DNA from: Nostoc sp. 106C
GTDB lineage: Bacteria; Cyanobacteriota; Cyanobacteriia; Cyanobacteriales; Nostocaceae
Assembly: GCF_002154725.1 (NCBI RefSeq)
Contig: NZ_MTAW01000130.1
Location: 1-35,928 of the forward strand
Length of the DNA stretch: 35,928 nt
Reading direction: 5' to 3'
This document shows positions 26,071-35,078 of this stretch, piece by piece. Each line of letters begins with the position of its first letter. Positions within the stretch are counted from its first letter, which is position 1. Both the position numbers and the translations under genes were made by a program. The notes under the pieces are model-generated. The model worked only from the letters and a program-made list of their open reading frames with translations. It was not told where the DNA came from and ran no database searches.

Positions 26071-26451
26071 ATGAAACTGGTGGAATTATTCCAGGGAGCG
26101 TTAGAGAAAATTAAGTCTGTGCGATGGGATAGAACCATCGAAAAACACGAAGGGCCAGAAGATTGGGCGGCGGTTCTGCGATGCTGTGAGCCAGAGTTTA
26201 TCATGATTGAAGGGCACCCTGTGCTTTTACCAGTAGAAAGGTCTCATCACGCCAATATTACAATTCTACGTGCGATTTTTAGTAATAATGGCAAGTCCTT
26301 AACTCTCTTTCTCAAAGACACAACGTTTGATGATGACCCTTTTTTTGCAGGCTTTGTGGCAGTTTGCGATCGCGTTGTAGGAGAAAATTTCTTTTTGGCG
26401 ATTTTATACCATGAATGGTTTGTGATCGAGCGATCGCCTGTCTTAGAATAA
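26071..26451 (+). CDS. Hypothetical protein, 126 aa
   Basis: This is a soluble protein of mixed alpha and beta character with no membrane segment. The N-terminus is a short amphipathic helix (MKLVELFQGALEKIK), followed by EDWAAVLRCCEPEF with a vicinal Cys pair and later hydrophobic strands (FFLAILYHEWFVIE). I do not recognise the family. It is 53 bases upstream of the SnoaL-like gene on the same strand and may be read with it. Confidence 0.7.
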   Translation: MKLVELFQGALEKIKSVRWDRTIEKHEGPEDWAAVLRCCEPEFIMIEGHPVLLPVERSHHANITILRAIFSNNGKSLTLFLKDTTFDDDPFFAGFVAVCDRVVGENFFLAILYHEWFVIERSPVLE

Positions 26452-26504
26452 ATCTTGGGTTCTCGTTCCGGTCTACTGAACATCAGTTGTGGTTGTAGAA
26501 GATA

Positions 26505-26903
26505 ATGCTCCAAGATTCAGAAAATACTTTAAAAGTTGCCCAGCAGGCATTTGAGCATTTTACACATGGTCTAGCGACAGGTGAATGGCAAGAGTTTCTA
26601 GATATACTTACAGAAGATTTTACCTTTTGGTTTCCAATGGGTAAATTTCACGGTTTGAATGAGGGAAAAGAACGAGCTAAAGAGTTTTTTCAGTACGTCA
26701 ATGCATCTTTTAGTCCTGGGATAAAGTTGACTTCCCTAGACCGTGTTACCAGTAATGAAACGACTGTTGTGTTTGAGTTTCGAGATGAGGGGCTGTTACT
26801 GGGACAACTTTATAAAAATCGGGTAGCAGTTTCTTTTGATGTGCGTGGAGACAAAATTTGCGCCTATCGAGAATACTTTGGTAGCGATGGTAAATCGTAT
26901 TAA
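26505..26903 (+). CDS. SnoaL-like / NTF2-fold protein
   Basis: The 132-aa protein has the NTF2-like pattern. An N-terminal helix leads to GEWQEFLDILTEDFTFWFPMG and GLNEGKERAKEFFQYV, followed by beta strands ending CAYREYFGSDGKSY. Such folds serve as small enzymes or ligand-binding proteins. The reaction cannot be inferred. It is likely co-transcribed with the 126-aa gene upstream. Confidence 0.78.
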   Translation: MLQDSENTLKVAQQAFEHFTHGLATGEWQEFLDILTEDFTFWFPMGKFHGLNEGKERAKEFFQYVNASFSPGIKLTSLDRVTSNETTVVFEFRDEGLLLGQLYKNRVAVSFDVRGDKICAYREYFGSDGKSY

Positions 26904-27019
26904 GCCAGTCTATTCACATATTTAGTAGAAGCACAACAATTTTGTTCTTCAACCGCTTGGTTTATATCAATGAAAATTGCTTTTAAGAACTGTGAAATGA
27001 GTTGGAGCAGAAGGATTAG

Positions 27020-27484
27020 TTAATTATTCTCAAAGTTTGGTTGATTGATTTCTTTAGATTTAGCCTCTGCGGCTTGATATGCATCCAAGTAATTTTGACC
27101 ACCCAACATTACATCACCATAATACTCATAAGGTGGGTCGCCATAGATTGGTAGGGGATCATCTTCGGGATAATCTTCTTGCGATTCTTCGATGATTGCT
27201 TTTAGCTGCTTGACAGTGAAGCTTTCTGCCGCAAAGTAATAAAGCTGCTGGGGATTTTTTTGCAGATACGGTAGGGTGGGATCGACAATAGATTCTCCTA
27301 GTTCAATCCAAGCGTGTTCAATGGGTTGGTATGGCTTCCCAGGAAAAACCAAAAATCCCTGAACATATTTTGCTCCCTCAGTCGCTAATGCTGCTCTATA
27401 AGCATTATCAAAGGTTTTTTTTGCCTTGCTTTTGATACGTTGAGAAATTTCAACCGAAAGCGCTTCATCCAATGGTTTATTCAT
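27020..27484 (-). CDS. Hypothetical protein with an EHAWIE motif
   Basis: The 154-aa soluble acidic protein has YVQGFLVFPGKPYQPIEHAW followed by a VDPTLP segment at residues 42-72. The pattern P-x(2)-HAW-x(n)-VDPT occurs in uncharacterised small bacterial proteins where a His and an Asp might be functional, but no role is established. The C-terminal half is rich in Tyr, Asp and Pro (YPEDDPLPIYGDPPYEYYGD). No ribosome site is visible before ATG 27484. Confidence 0.62.
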   Translation of the reverse strand: MNKPLDEALSVEISQRIKSKAKKTFDNAYRAALATEGAKYVQGFLVFPGKPYQPIEHAWIELGESIVDPTLPYLQKNPQQLYYFAAESFTVKQLKAIIEESQEDYPEDDPLPIYGDPPYEYYGDVMLGGQNYLDAYQAAEAKSKEINQPNFENN

Positions 27485-28230
27485 CGATAAAAAGGAGTCA
27501 AGCAGCTACTCTAATATCCTACCACTCGTAGGGCTTGCATATTTAAGTTACTTAGTTAGACGACAAAGGCAAATATTAATTAACTTTGTAGTCAGCACTT
27601 CAGAGATAAAAAAATATATATGAATATCGAAAACTTCCACCTGAAGAAAAAGTTGCATTGATTTAGTAACGTTTAAGCCATAGCTATCCTGCGCATTCAC
27701 CACCACATTTACTGAGAGATAAATATTTTTACTTGTTGTGAACTGAAAGATTTTACTAGTCTTTGGTAATTCTTTAGGTAGATGCAGAAAGGTTTTCAGA
27801 CCTGTTTTCCCGGTTTCAGAATATCTATGCATTCAAAATCATCGACAATTACCATCAGGCCTTGTTGAACTTGCTGTTTAAGTTTAGCGATCGCGTCTAG
27901 ATTTTTCTTGGATCTAAATTAATCATCAAAAATCTTTCTCAGAAACATCTGTTAACCTCTATAATTTATACCCAAAGATATATTGCCTAGAGAAATTTTA
28001 TTTGTCTTAATTAAAATAAGAGATTTTATATCTGCTTTTCTTAGTTTTCGCTTTTTGGCTCATCCTCTATTAAAAAAGCTCCGAACCTATACATTTAGGT
28101 TAATAAAAGTATTTTTCATCAGATAAATAAGATTTATGCAGACTATGTACGGCAATTAGAACTAAGTTATAAATAGTAAGAGTGTTATCTTAAAAACAAG
28201 GTCATTTACTCAATTTTTGAGGAAAAAACT
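27485..28230. other. Intergenic region of 746 bases with gene remnants
   Basis: The sequence is very AT-rich. Apart from the frameshifted ORF at 27796-27926 nothing is convincing. A 94-codon minus-strand frame at 27548-27832 has no family features and unusual composition. The stretch 28000-28230 should hold the aldolase promoter, and GAGG lies before its ATG. Confidence 0.5.
27796..27926 (-). pseudogene. Frameshifted 43-codon ORF
   Basis: From ATG 27926 the frame reads MINLDPRK and then stops. If one A is restored in the five-base homopolymer at 27902-27906, it continues as NLDAIAKLKQQVQQGLMVIV and on to a TGA at 27796-27798, giving 43 residues. The restored peptide has normal, protein-like composition, a HIP1-type codon pair (GCGATCGCT) and resembles small Nostoc antitoxin-like peptides only in general form. 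It may be a decayed small gene or a homopolymer sequencing error. Confidence 0.45.
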
Positions 28231-29313
28231 ATGACTGCAACGCTCTTAGCAGGTAGTTCTATCGAGTCTTTCTTAGGTAATGAAGCAGAAGATCTGCTGA
28301 CATACAAAGCAAAAGTTTCTCAAGATTTATTACATTTACCAGGGCCAGACTTTGTAGATCGAGTTTGGATAAACAGCGATCGCAATCCTCAAGTATTGCG
28401 TAATCTCCAGCAACTATATTCTACTGGTCGTCTGGCATATACTGGTTATCTCTCCATTCTCCCGGTAGACCAAGGTATTGAGCATTCAGCTGGAGCATCT
28501 TTTGCCCCTAATCCGATTTATTTTGATCCAGAAAATATTGTGAGGTTGGCAATAGCTGGAGGTTGCAATGCTGTGGCTACGACTTTGGGCGTTTTGGGTA
28601 GCGTTTCGCGCAAATATGCTCACAAAATCCCCTTTATAGTCAAAATAAATCATAACGAACTGTTGACTTTCCCCAATCAATTTGACCAAGTATTGTTTGC
28701 CGATGTCGAACAAGCTTGGAATTTGGGTGCAGCAGCAGTAGGTGCGACGATTTATTTTGGTTCAGAACAGTCTACCAGACAAATTCAGGAAATTAGCCAA
28801 GCTTTTAAATATGCTCATGAACTGGGCATGGTAACTATTCTGTGGTGCTATCTGCGGAATAACGCTTTTAAACAAGATAAAGACTATCATGTTGCTGCTG
28901 ACCTCACTGCACAGGCAAATCATTTAGGCGTAACGATTGAAGCCGACATTATTAAACAGAAGTTACCAGAAAATAATAATGGTTACGGCGCTGTAGCCAA
29001 AGCAACTGGTCAATCTTACGGTAAAACCAACGAGCGAATTTACACAGATTTAACAACAGATCACCCAATTGATTTAACTCGTTATCAAGTACTAAATTGC
29101 TACTGTGGACGTGCAGGGTTAATTAATTCTGGTGGGGCTTCTGGTAAAAATGATTTTGCAGAAGCGGTTCGCACTGCTGTGATTAACAAACGTGCTGGTG
29201 GTACAGGATTAATTTCGGGGCGTAAGGCATTCCAACGTCCCTTTGAGGAAGGAGTGAAACTGTTTCATGCTATTCAGGATGTTTATTTATCACCAGATGT
29301 GACTATAGCTTGA
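28231..29313 (+). CDS. Class I fructose-bisphosphate aldolase (DhnA/FbaB type)
   Basis: The 360-aa enzyme cleaves fructose 1,6-bisphosphate to triose phosphates through a Schiff base. Family marks are [20 protein letters not shown] (about 75-94), the strand [13 protein letters not shown] and ADIIKQKLP, where Lys242 is the likely Schiff-base lysine, plus GGASGKNDF and a phosphate-binding end [17 protein letters not shown] ribosome site precedes ATG 28231, and a terminator follows. It is monocistronic. Cyanobacteria also carry a class II enzyme, so this one may serve particular carbon conditions. Confidence 0.92.
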   Translation: MTATLLAGSSIESFLGNEAEDLLTYKAKVSQDLLHLPGPDFVDRVWINSDRNPQVLRNLQQLYSTGRLAYTGYLSILPVDQGIEHSAGASFAPNPIYFDPENIVRLAIAGGCNAVATTLGVLGSVSRKYAHKIPFIVKINHNELLTFPNQFDQVLFADVEQAWNLGAAAVGATIYFGSEQSTRQIQEISQAFKYAHELGMVTILWCYLRNNAFKQDKDYHVAADLTAQANHLGVTIEADIIKQKLPENNNGYGAVAKATGQSYGKTNERIYTDLTTDHPIDLTRYQVLNCYCGRAGLINSGGASGKNDFAEAVRTAVINKRAGGTGLISGRKAFQRPFEEGVKLFHAIQDVYLSPDVTIA

Positions 29314-29342
29314 GGTTTAGAAAATAGAAAAACTAAATAACC

Positions 29343-29371
29343 AGGTGGGCTATTTGTCCACCTTTATTTTT
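29343..29371 (+). terminator. Intrinsic terminator after the aldolase gene
   Basis: AGGTGGG and TCCACCT pair around a seven-base loop and lead into TTTATTTTT. It stands 30 bases after the stop codon. Confidence 0.8.
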
Positions 29372-29432
29372 CTCGTTACTAAGAACTTTCAAGGTGCGAG
29401 ATCTCCCTTGCTCGATCATCTCATCCGCTTTT

Positions 29433-30896
29433 TTATTTTGTCTTAATAGCCTCATAGGTATTTTTATAACTAGCAAGTTTATCTTGCACTTGTTTAGAGA
29501 CCGATGTCCCTTGGGGAATAGCTTGTAATAAGTTGATTGCCTCTTGCAATTTACCTTTTCCTTGCTGCAAAATTGCTGATTCCTCTGGCGCGTTTTTAAT
29601 TATAAAAGCAGCTTCTACTGCTAATTTCTCCGCAGTATCAAACTTAGAGGCTGCGTTCTTTTCCAAAGCAACTCTTTGACTGATAGTAGTATAGTTGACA
29701 CGATATTTAACTAGTTGCTTTTTTGCTTGCTCAGAAACAGATGTGCCTTTAGGAATATCCTCCAGTAAGCTTACTGCCTTTTGCCATTTACTTTGGGCTT
29801 GCTGCCAACTTGTTATAGTTAATGGTGATTTTTGAACCATAACAGCAGCTTCCATGCCAAGATTTTGAGCAGATTTTAGGTTAGATTTGGCAACTTTTTC
29901 ATGTTTGATATGTTGATTTTTCTGCACAGTAATAATTTTATCTTTAACTATCCAACTACCAAAACTCAATATCACTAAACTTGAGCTAATGAATAAAATT
30001 GAATGTAGTGGCTTTCTTACTAAAAATTTTGTTATTACTTCTAGTTTATGACTTTGAGGAATATTTTCCATTGCTTTTTCAGCTTGTTCTAGTTGATTCT
30101 TAGTAGCGACAACCAAGGTGTCAATTTTTCCTTGAAATAATTCACAATCATAGATAATATCTCCTAAAGCTTGACATTTATCACTACTAGATATAATGAA
30201 GCCATATTCATCATCAAACCATTCTAATTCCAAGCCAGAATTGCCACAGAAAGCTGATAAATTAAGTAATATTAATAAGATATTTTGTGTATTTTTAATA
30301 TTCTCAAATACCTCTGTAGACTTTTTCTGTAGTTGCAACAATTCCTGTTGATAATTAAGAAGTTGCTGAATTTGCTGCTGTAAAACTTTAGACTTACCAT
30401 AAACCAAGTCAAGCTTGAGTTTTTCTTCAAGCTCTTGGAACTTACTTGGTAAACTAGAATAGTTAATATTACAATTCAGTTGGTTAATAAATTGAGCATT
30501 ACTTAAAATATCCTCAGCTATTGCCTGAAGCAGTTCGCCCCATTCAAGCCAACGGGAAATTTTAGATTCTAAATTATTTAAAGATAGTTTAGGTGGTTTA
30601 TTACTAAATTTTTCGGCAATAAATCTTTCTCCAGTAGTCAGCAATGGATTTACTAAATGACTGTGAGAGTTGAATACAGCGCTTTCTGTACCCCCAGAAA
30701 GCACGCCAACTGCCGCATTATTTATTTTGGCAACATCTAATTCTTGAGCGATCGCGGCTTTGAGATTGCGGAGTTGTTCTTGAACAAAATTTAGCCTGAT
30801 GATTTCTTGCTTAATCGCATGAGAATCACCAACAGTCAACTTAAGACTTTCAACAAGTTTTGTCAGTTCATGTAGATGCTTTTCTAGGTTAGCCAT
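29433..30896 (-). CDS. Coiled-coil membrane protein with a duplicated C-terminal module
   Basis: The 487-aa protein is mostly helical. Its cytosolic N-terminal 290 residues contain coiled-coil stretches rich in Gln, Glu and Leu (for example VLQQQIQQLLNYQQELLQLQ at 171-190). One membrane segment lies at about 296-317. The C-terminal part holds two copies of a module of about 65 residues (341-405 and 419-483). Each has the pattern SLLEDIPKGTSVSEQ or NLLQAIPQGTSVSKQ and resembles TPR-like helical repeats. No family is recognised. It diverges from the amidase gene. Confidence 0.75.
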   Translation of the reverse strand: MANLEKHLHELTKLVESLKLTVGDSHAIKQEIIRLNFVQEQLRNLKAAIAQELDVAKINNAAVGVLSGGTESAVFNSHSHLVNPLLTTGERFIAEKFSNKPPKLSLNNLESKISRWLEWGELLQAIAEDILSNAQFINQLNCNINYSSLPSKFQELEEKLKLDLVYGKSKVLQQQIQQLLNYQQELLQLQKKSTEVFENIKNTQNILLILLNLSAFCGNSGLELEWFDDEYGFIISSSDKCQALGDIIYDCELFQGKIDTLVVATKNQLEQAEKAMENIPQSHKLEVITKFLVRKPLHSILFISSSLVILSFGSWIVKDKIITVQKNQHIKHEKVAKSNLKSAQNLGMEAAVMVQKSPLTITSWQQAQSKWQKAVSLLEDIPKGTSVSEQAKKQLVKYRVNYTTISQRVALEKNAASKFDTAEKLAVEAAFIIKNAPEESAILQQGKGKLQEAINLLQAIPQGTSVSKQVQDKLASYKNTYEAIKTK

Positions 30897-31121
30897 AAAT
30901 ATCCCTTGGGGATTGGTCGAAAGTTTATGCCAAACAATTAAAATGGCTATGAAGCGAGGTTAGAGCTTAACTCAGAACATAACCGCGCCTGTTGCAGCCT
31001 AGTATCCTAGTTGATTGAAAAATCTCAGGAGCTATAAAGCTAGAGTTCCCAGAAATCCTGCTAAAGTAACAACTTAAGTTTAAATATTTCAATAAAATAT
31101 CAAACTACCCGTAGCTAAGGC

Positions 31122-32519
31122 ATGAATGAAACTGATTTAGCTTTTACCCCAGCACTGGAGTTGGCGCAATTAATCCGTCGCCGGGAAGTATCGCCGCTAG
31201 AGTTAGTAAATATATATTTAGAACGGATTGAGCGCTTAAATCCCCAATTAGGAAGTTATTTTACGGTGATGGCAGATTTGGCGATCGCAGATGCTCAAGC
31301 CAAAACAGAAATACTCGCCACTACAAGAGAACTACCAGCATTTTTTGGCGTACCAATTTCGATTAAAGACCTCAACGCTGTAGCAGGTGTGCCTTGTACC
31401 TATGGCAATCCAGCATTACTGAACAATATCCTTAACTATGATGATGGGGTCGTAACTCAGATTAAACAAGCTGGATTTGTGCTGCTGGGTAAAACTGCAA
31501 CTTCAGAATTAGGTTCATTTCCTTACAGCGAACCTACGGGATTTCCCCCAGCCAGAAATCCTTGGAATTTAGACTACACACCAGGCGGTTCTAGTGGTGG
31601 TGCAGCCGCATCATTAGCAGCAGGATTGTGTGCGATCGCCCAAGGTTCTGATGGGGGTGGTTCAATTCGGGGGCCTGCGGCTTGTTGTGGTGTAGTAGGA
31701 ATTAAACCATCACGGGGAAGGGTAACTAATGCACCTGTAGGCGATCGCCTTTCTGGGATTGCCACTAATGGCCCGCTTGCCCGTACTGTTGCGGATGCAG
31801 CTGCGCTTTTAGATACAATATCTGGTTATTTTCCAGGCGATCCATACTGGTTACCCGATCCACAGCCATCATTTCTGGCTGCTACTCAAAAACAACTTGG
31901 GGAATTACGCATCGCTTTTAGCACTATCATTCCGCCCTTAGGTGAAGCAGACGCTAACTGTGAGCAAGGGGTTTTGCAAACAGTTAAGTTATTAGAACAA
32001 CTTGGTCATCAAGTTGAAGAGAAATGCCCAGATTTTAGCGGCTTAGTCGAACCATTTCAAATTGTTTGGCAAGCTGGGGTAGGTGCTGCGGGAATTCCGG
32101 CGGAAGTATTGCAACCAGTAAATCGTTTTTTGTTAGCGCGATCGGGTTCTGCGGCTGAATATCTGCAAGCAGTAGCGCAAATGCAGATGGTAGCACGGCA
32201 AATCGTGGCTTTTTTCAATAACGTTGATGTGCTGGTATTACCAGTGTATCTGCATTCACCAATTCGGGTGGGAGAATGGGCTTCTTTAAGTCCAGAAGAG
32301 ACATTCCAAAACATTATTAATTGGGTAGCACCTTGTCCGCCAGCAAATGCAACTGGACAACCTGCGATCGCACTTCCTGTAGGTTTTGATAGTAATGGTT
32401 TACCCATTAGTGTGCAGTTAGTTGGTAAACCTGGTGCGGAGGAAACACTCATTAGCGTAGCTACACAACTAGAAGCCGCTAATCCTTGGCTTCAGCATCG
32501 TCCAGCTTTGGCGACATAA
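31122..32519 (+). CDS. Amidase signature family protein
   Basis: The 465-aa hydrolase shows the Ser-cisSer-Lys triad: Lys82 in PISIKDL, the Ser157/158 pair in TPGGSSGG, and Ser181 in GSDGGGSIRGPA. It resembles GatA-type and free-standing amidases. GatA itself is unlikely because the gene is not with gatC/gatB and is followed by a regulator. The substrate amide is unknown. It ends four bases before the Crp/Fnr gene, so the two are almost certainly one transcript. Confidence 0.9.
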   Translation: MNETDLAFTPALELAQLIRRREVSPLELVNIYLERIERLNPQLGSYFTVMADLAIADAQAKTEILATTRELPAFFGVPISIKDLNAVAGVPCTYGNPALLNNILNYDDGVVTQIKQAGFVLLGKTATSELGSFPYSEPTGFPPARNPWNLDYTPGGSSGGAAASLAAGLCAIAQGSDGGGSIRGPAACCGVVGIKPSRGRVTNAPVGDRLSGIATNGPLARTVADAAALLDTISGYFPGDPYWLPDPQPSFLAATQKQLGELRIAFSTIIPPLGEADANCEQGVLQTVKLLEQLGHQVEEKCPDFSGLVEPFQIVWQAGVGAAGIPAEVLQPVNRFLLARSGSAAEYLQAVAQMQMVARQIVAFFNNVDVLVLPVYLHSPIRVGEWASLSPEETFQNIINWVAPCPPANATGQPAIALPVGFDSNGLPISVQLVGKPGAEETLISVATQLEAANPWLQHRPALAT

Positions 32520-32523
32520 TGCC

Positions 32524-33231
32524 ATGCAGGCCTCTTTAGAACAACTCTCCCAAATTACCGTGTTTGCAGATTTAGAAACAGCAGACAAGGTAAGTTTACA
32601 ACCGCAAACCCAGGTGCAACGCTATAGCAAGGGAGAGATTATTCTGCATGAAGGCGATTCCTTACCAGCCAAGTTATATGCTGTTGTCAGTGGTTCAATT
32701 CAAGTTACCAAAACAGCAACCACAGGTAAAGAAACGATTCTTCGTACCTTAGCTAATGGGGAAATTTTTGCTGCGCCTGCTTTGTTAGGAAACGGAATTT
32801 CCCCTGCAATTGTAACTGCTGAATCTGATTGCAAAATTCTGACTATAGAACGAGAGGCTTTATTAAAAGCTATCCAACAAAATCCTGAGATTGCTTTACG
32901 GATGTTGATGGTTTTTAACAATCGGATTCAGCAATTACATGAAACAGTTCATGGATTAGTTTCTGAAAGAGCAATTGTACGGCTTGCTAGGTTAATTCAG
33001 TATTTTGCTGCCGAATTTGGAACTGAATCAACTCCAAAAGGCGAGTTTTTAAAAGATAAATTATCGTACTATCGTATGGCTCGGAGTATTGGCATTTCTT
33101 ACGAAGAGTGCGTGCGTTTAATTAAAAGCCTGAAGTCGATAATTGCCTACAGTCGCGGCGGTAAGATGACGATAATTGATCTGAAGAAATTAGATGCGAT
33201 CGCCTCTGGTGCAATATCACCGGAAGATTAA
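32524..33231 (+). CDS. Crp/Fnr-family transcription regulator
   Basis: The 235-aa regulator has an N-terminal cyclic-nucleotide-binding-like beta-roll (residues 10-120), a dimer helix (about 121-150) and a C-terminal winged helix-turn-helix (about 178-222, MARSIGISYEECVRLIKSLK). The usual cAMP-contact motif with Arg-Ser is missing (GEIFAAPALLGNG instead), so cAMP is doubtful as effector. There are few Cys residues and no FNR-type N-terminal cluster. It overlaps functionally with the amidase gene as the second gene of that pair and converges on the 163-aa gene. Confidence 0.9.
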   Translation: MQASLEQLSQITVFADLETADKVSLQPQTQVQRYSKGEIILHEGDSLPAKLYAVVSGSIQVTKTATTGKETILRTLANGEIFAAPALLGNGISPAIVTAESDCKILTIEREALLKAIQQNPEIALRMLMVFNNRIQQLHETVHGLVSERAIVRLARLIQYFAAEFGTESTPKGEFLKDKLSYYRMARSIGISYEECVRLIKSLKSIIAYSRGGKMTIIDLKKLDAIASGAISPED

Positions 33232-33248
33232 TTTTAATTTAAACCTAG

Positions 33249-33263
33249 GTGGGCATTGCCCAC
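33249..33263. terminator. Hairpin between convergent genes
   Basis: GTGGGC and GCCCAC pair around ATT, 18 bases after the Crp/Fnr stop. The T run is weak, so terminator function is only probable. Confidence 0.5.
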
Positions 33264-33295
33264 TCTATGGTTATTTGCAAATCTCAATATCGAGA

Positions 33296-33787
33296 TTAAA
33301 CAGCTACAGTCAATTTATCTTGTTCGCGAGCAGCGACTACTAGAACAAGGCACAAAGCTGCGATCGCCTTTTGCCATTCTTGTCTTACCTGGGCATTTTC
33401 CACACCATCAAATAATGCTATCAAACGTGGGATAGAAGCCTCTAAAGCAGCACGTGGTACAGGGCGGTGTAAATCTACTAAGCTAGTCAAACTTTCGCGA
33501 TTATGGACGAAACCAATTACCCAAGTTGTTGTGTGATCGGGGCTATCAGGAACGCGTTTAACTCCTAATTCATTTTTTAGCCAGTTGTAAAAAGGTGGAA
33601 GTTCTTTAGCTAAAACTGTTCCTGCTGTTGGTAATGTTTCCTTCAACAAATTACTATCTAAGCTGCCTAGCTCTTGATTTAATTCAGAAGATTTGAGAAC
33701 TTCAGTAAGCGGTTTTGACAGTATTGCATCTAACTGAGATTGAGAAAGATTTAAGTGGTGCTTGAAAGTTGAAATTAGGGATTGCAT
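33296..33787 (-). CDS. Hypothetical protein, 163 aa
   Basis: The soluble, mostly helical protein starts MQSLISTFKHHLNLSQSQLD at ATG 33787. It has a DHTTTWVIGFVHNRESLTSL segment and a hydrophobic end (ALCLVLVVAAREQD). No family is recognised. It lies 22 bases downstream of the cupin gene on the same strand and is probably the last gene of the methyltransferase-cupin unit. Confidence 0.7.
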   Translation of the reverse strand: MQSLISTFKHHLNLSQSQLDAILSKPLTEVLKSSELNQELGSLDSNLLKETLPTAGTVLAKELPPFYNWLKNELGVKRVPDSPDHTTTWVIGFVHNRESLTSLVDLHRPVPRAALEASIPRLIALFDGVENAQVRQEWQKAIAALCLVLVVAAREQDKLTVAV

Positions 33788-33808
33788 GATTAATTACTTA
33801 ATAAATAA

Positions 33809-34156
33809 CTAATTTATATTTGCTACTTTTTCAGAAAGTGTGAGCAAGAATGTAAGATTTTCATCAGATTGTAAAGCATGAGGTGTATTAGCAGGCATAA
33901 AAACTAAAACCCCAGGTTCAAGAACAATATTTTTGCCTGATAAAATTAGTAACCCCCTGCCTTGAATGACTTTGACTATGGCATTGCGAGTTGAAGTATG
34001 TTCGGAAATTTCAGTATTAGCTGCTAGGCAAAATAGTGTATATTGACAAACTTGATTTTTGAGCAACACTTTGCTGAGAACTCCGCTCTGAGGATATTCA
34101 ATCTGTTCTCGCATCTGGGTAACAAAAGATTGGTTCGTTATGATTGTAGAACTCAT
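33809..34156 (-). CDS. Small cupin-domain protein
   Basis: The protein is 115 aa from ATG 34156 (the longer TTG start at 34165 adds three residues). A single cupin barrel has TEISEHTSTRNAIVKVIQGRG as motif 1 and PGVLVFMPANTPHALQ as motif 2, giving His candidates for metal binding (EH in motif 1 and PH in motif 2). The substrate is unknown. Spacing of 58 bases to the methyltransferase and 21 to the 163-aa gene suggests one operon. Confidence 0.82.
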   Translation of the reverse strand: MSSTIITNQSFVTQMREQIEYPQSGVLSKVLLKNQVCQYTLFCLAANTEISEHTSTRNAIVKVIQGRGLLILSGKNIVLEPGVLVFMPANTPHALQSDENLTFLLTLSEKVANIN

Positions 34157-34214
34157 ATTTTTCAAGGATAACTATTCAGCAATTATCTAATTGTAGATTT
34201 TGCTGTGAATGAAC

Positions 34215-34991
34215 TTATTCAGCAACAGCACACATAATTATGTAGCCTAATTCATTGCGATATTGATGAAAGACATCGTGCATTTCTAAAACACGTTTAC
34301 GGATAGGTTCCTGTGTCACAATATTCCAGAAAATCTGTATTGTGTTCAAAATTCCTTCATCTTGCAACATTTGTCTCAGATTCAATAAATTCATTGGTCC
34401 AGTGAGATGCTGTTGCACTTTTAATCCTGCGGTTGCTAAGTTACTGATCCAATTATTTTCAGAAAGTGGTGTAGAATTAACTCGAATCACCTTTGCTAAA
34501 TCAGCACGAATTTGTTCTTCTTTATTACGTGCTAATAGTTCATGAGAGAGGAATTTTCCTCCTGGTTTGAGCCGATTATGAATTGCAGTCAAAAGTTTAG
34601 CTTTCCCCTGTGGAGATTGCATAGTAAGAATGGCTTCTGCTAAAACATAATCAAACTTACCTGGTATATGATCCAGGTAAAATATATCACCTTCAATAAT
34701 TTCGATTTGATTTTCTAAGCCAGCAACGCGGATATTGGCAAGCGCATAAGCAACACTCTTTGAATCTTTTTCTATTCCTAATACTTTTACATGGTAGCGT
34801 TGAGCCAGAGAGATAGCACTATAACCAAAGCTAGAAGCTAGCTCTAAAACTGTCTCTCCAGGGTTGAAATTTGCCCACTGAAATAATTGTTTTGTAGCTA
34901 TCCGTCCACCGGGACGCAAATATTTTTTGCCTGCTGCTGCTAAAACTTTGTGGCCGGAGGTACTGGGGAAATTAAGGGTAGGGTTGGTCAT
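34215..34991 (-). CDS. SAM-dependent methyltransferase, class I
   Basis: The 258-aa protein has the Rossmann-like methyltransferase fold. Motif I is VLELASSFGYSAISLA (about 44-59), the acidic residue after strand 2 is in GIEKDSKSV, and post-motif segments are IIEGDIFYLDHIPGKFDYVLAEAIL and RLKPGGKFLSHELL. Motif I is unusual, with SSFG in place of the common GxGxG. The substrate cannot be named. It starts at ATG 34991, is first in the likely unit with the cupin and 163-aa genes, and diverges from the 95-aa gene. Confidence 0.85.
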   Translation of the reverse strand: MTNPTLNFPSTSGHKVLAAAGKKYLRPGGRIATKQLFQWANFNPGETVLELASSFGYSAISLAQRYHVKVLGIEKDSKSVAYALANIRVAGLENQIEIIEGDIFYLDHIPGKFDYVLAEAILTMQSPQGKAKLLTAIHNRLKPGGKFLSHELLARNKEEQIRADLAKVIRVNSTPLSENNWISNLATAGLKVQQHLTGPMNLLNLRQMLQDEGILNTIQIFWNIVTQEPIRKRVLEMHDVFHQYRNELGYIIMCAVAE

Positions 34992-35078
34992 CTGTGTGTC
35001 CCACTGAATTCATCTTACCCCCACTCTGCCAAGAATTTTTCGTGCTGTCTTTGAGCTACCTCAAAGAAGAAAAAAGAT

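Noticed and set aside
27548-27832. 94-codon minus-strand ORF
   Set aside because: It shows no recognisable motif, has an AT-driven composition, overlaps the frameshifted ORF in another frame, and has no ribosome site.
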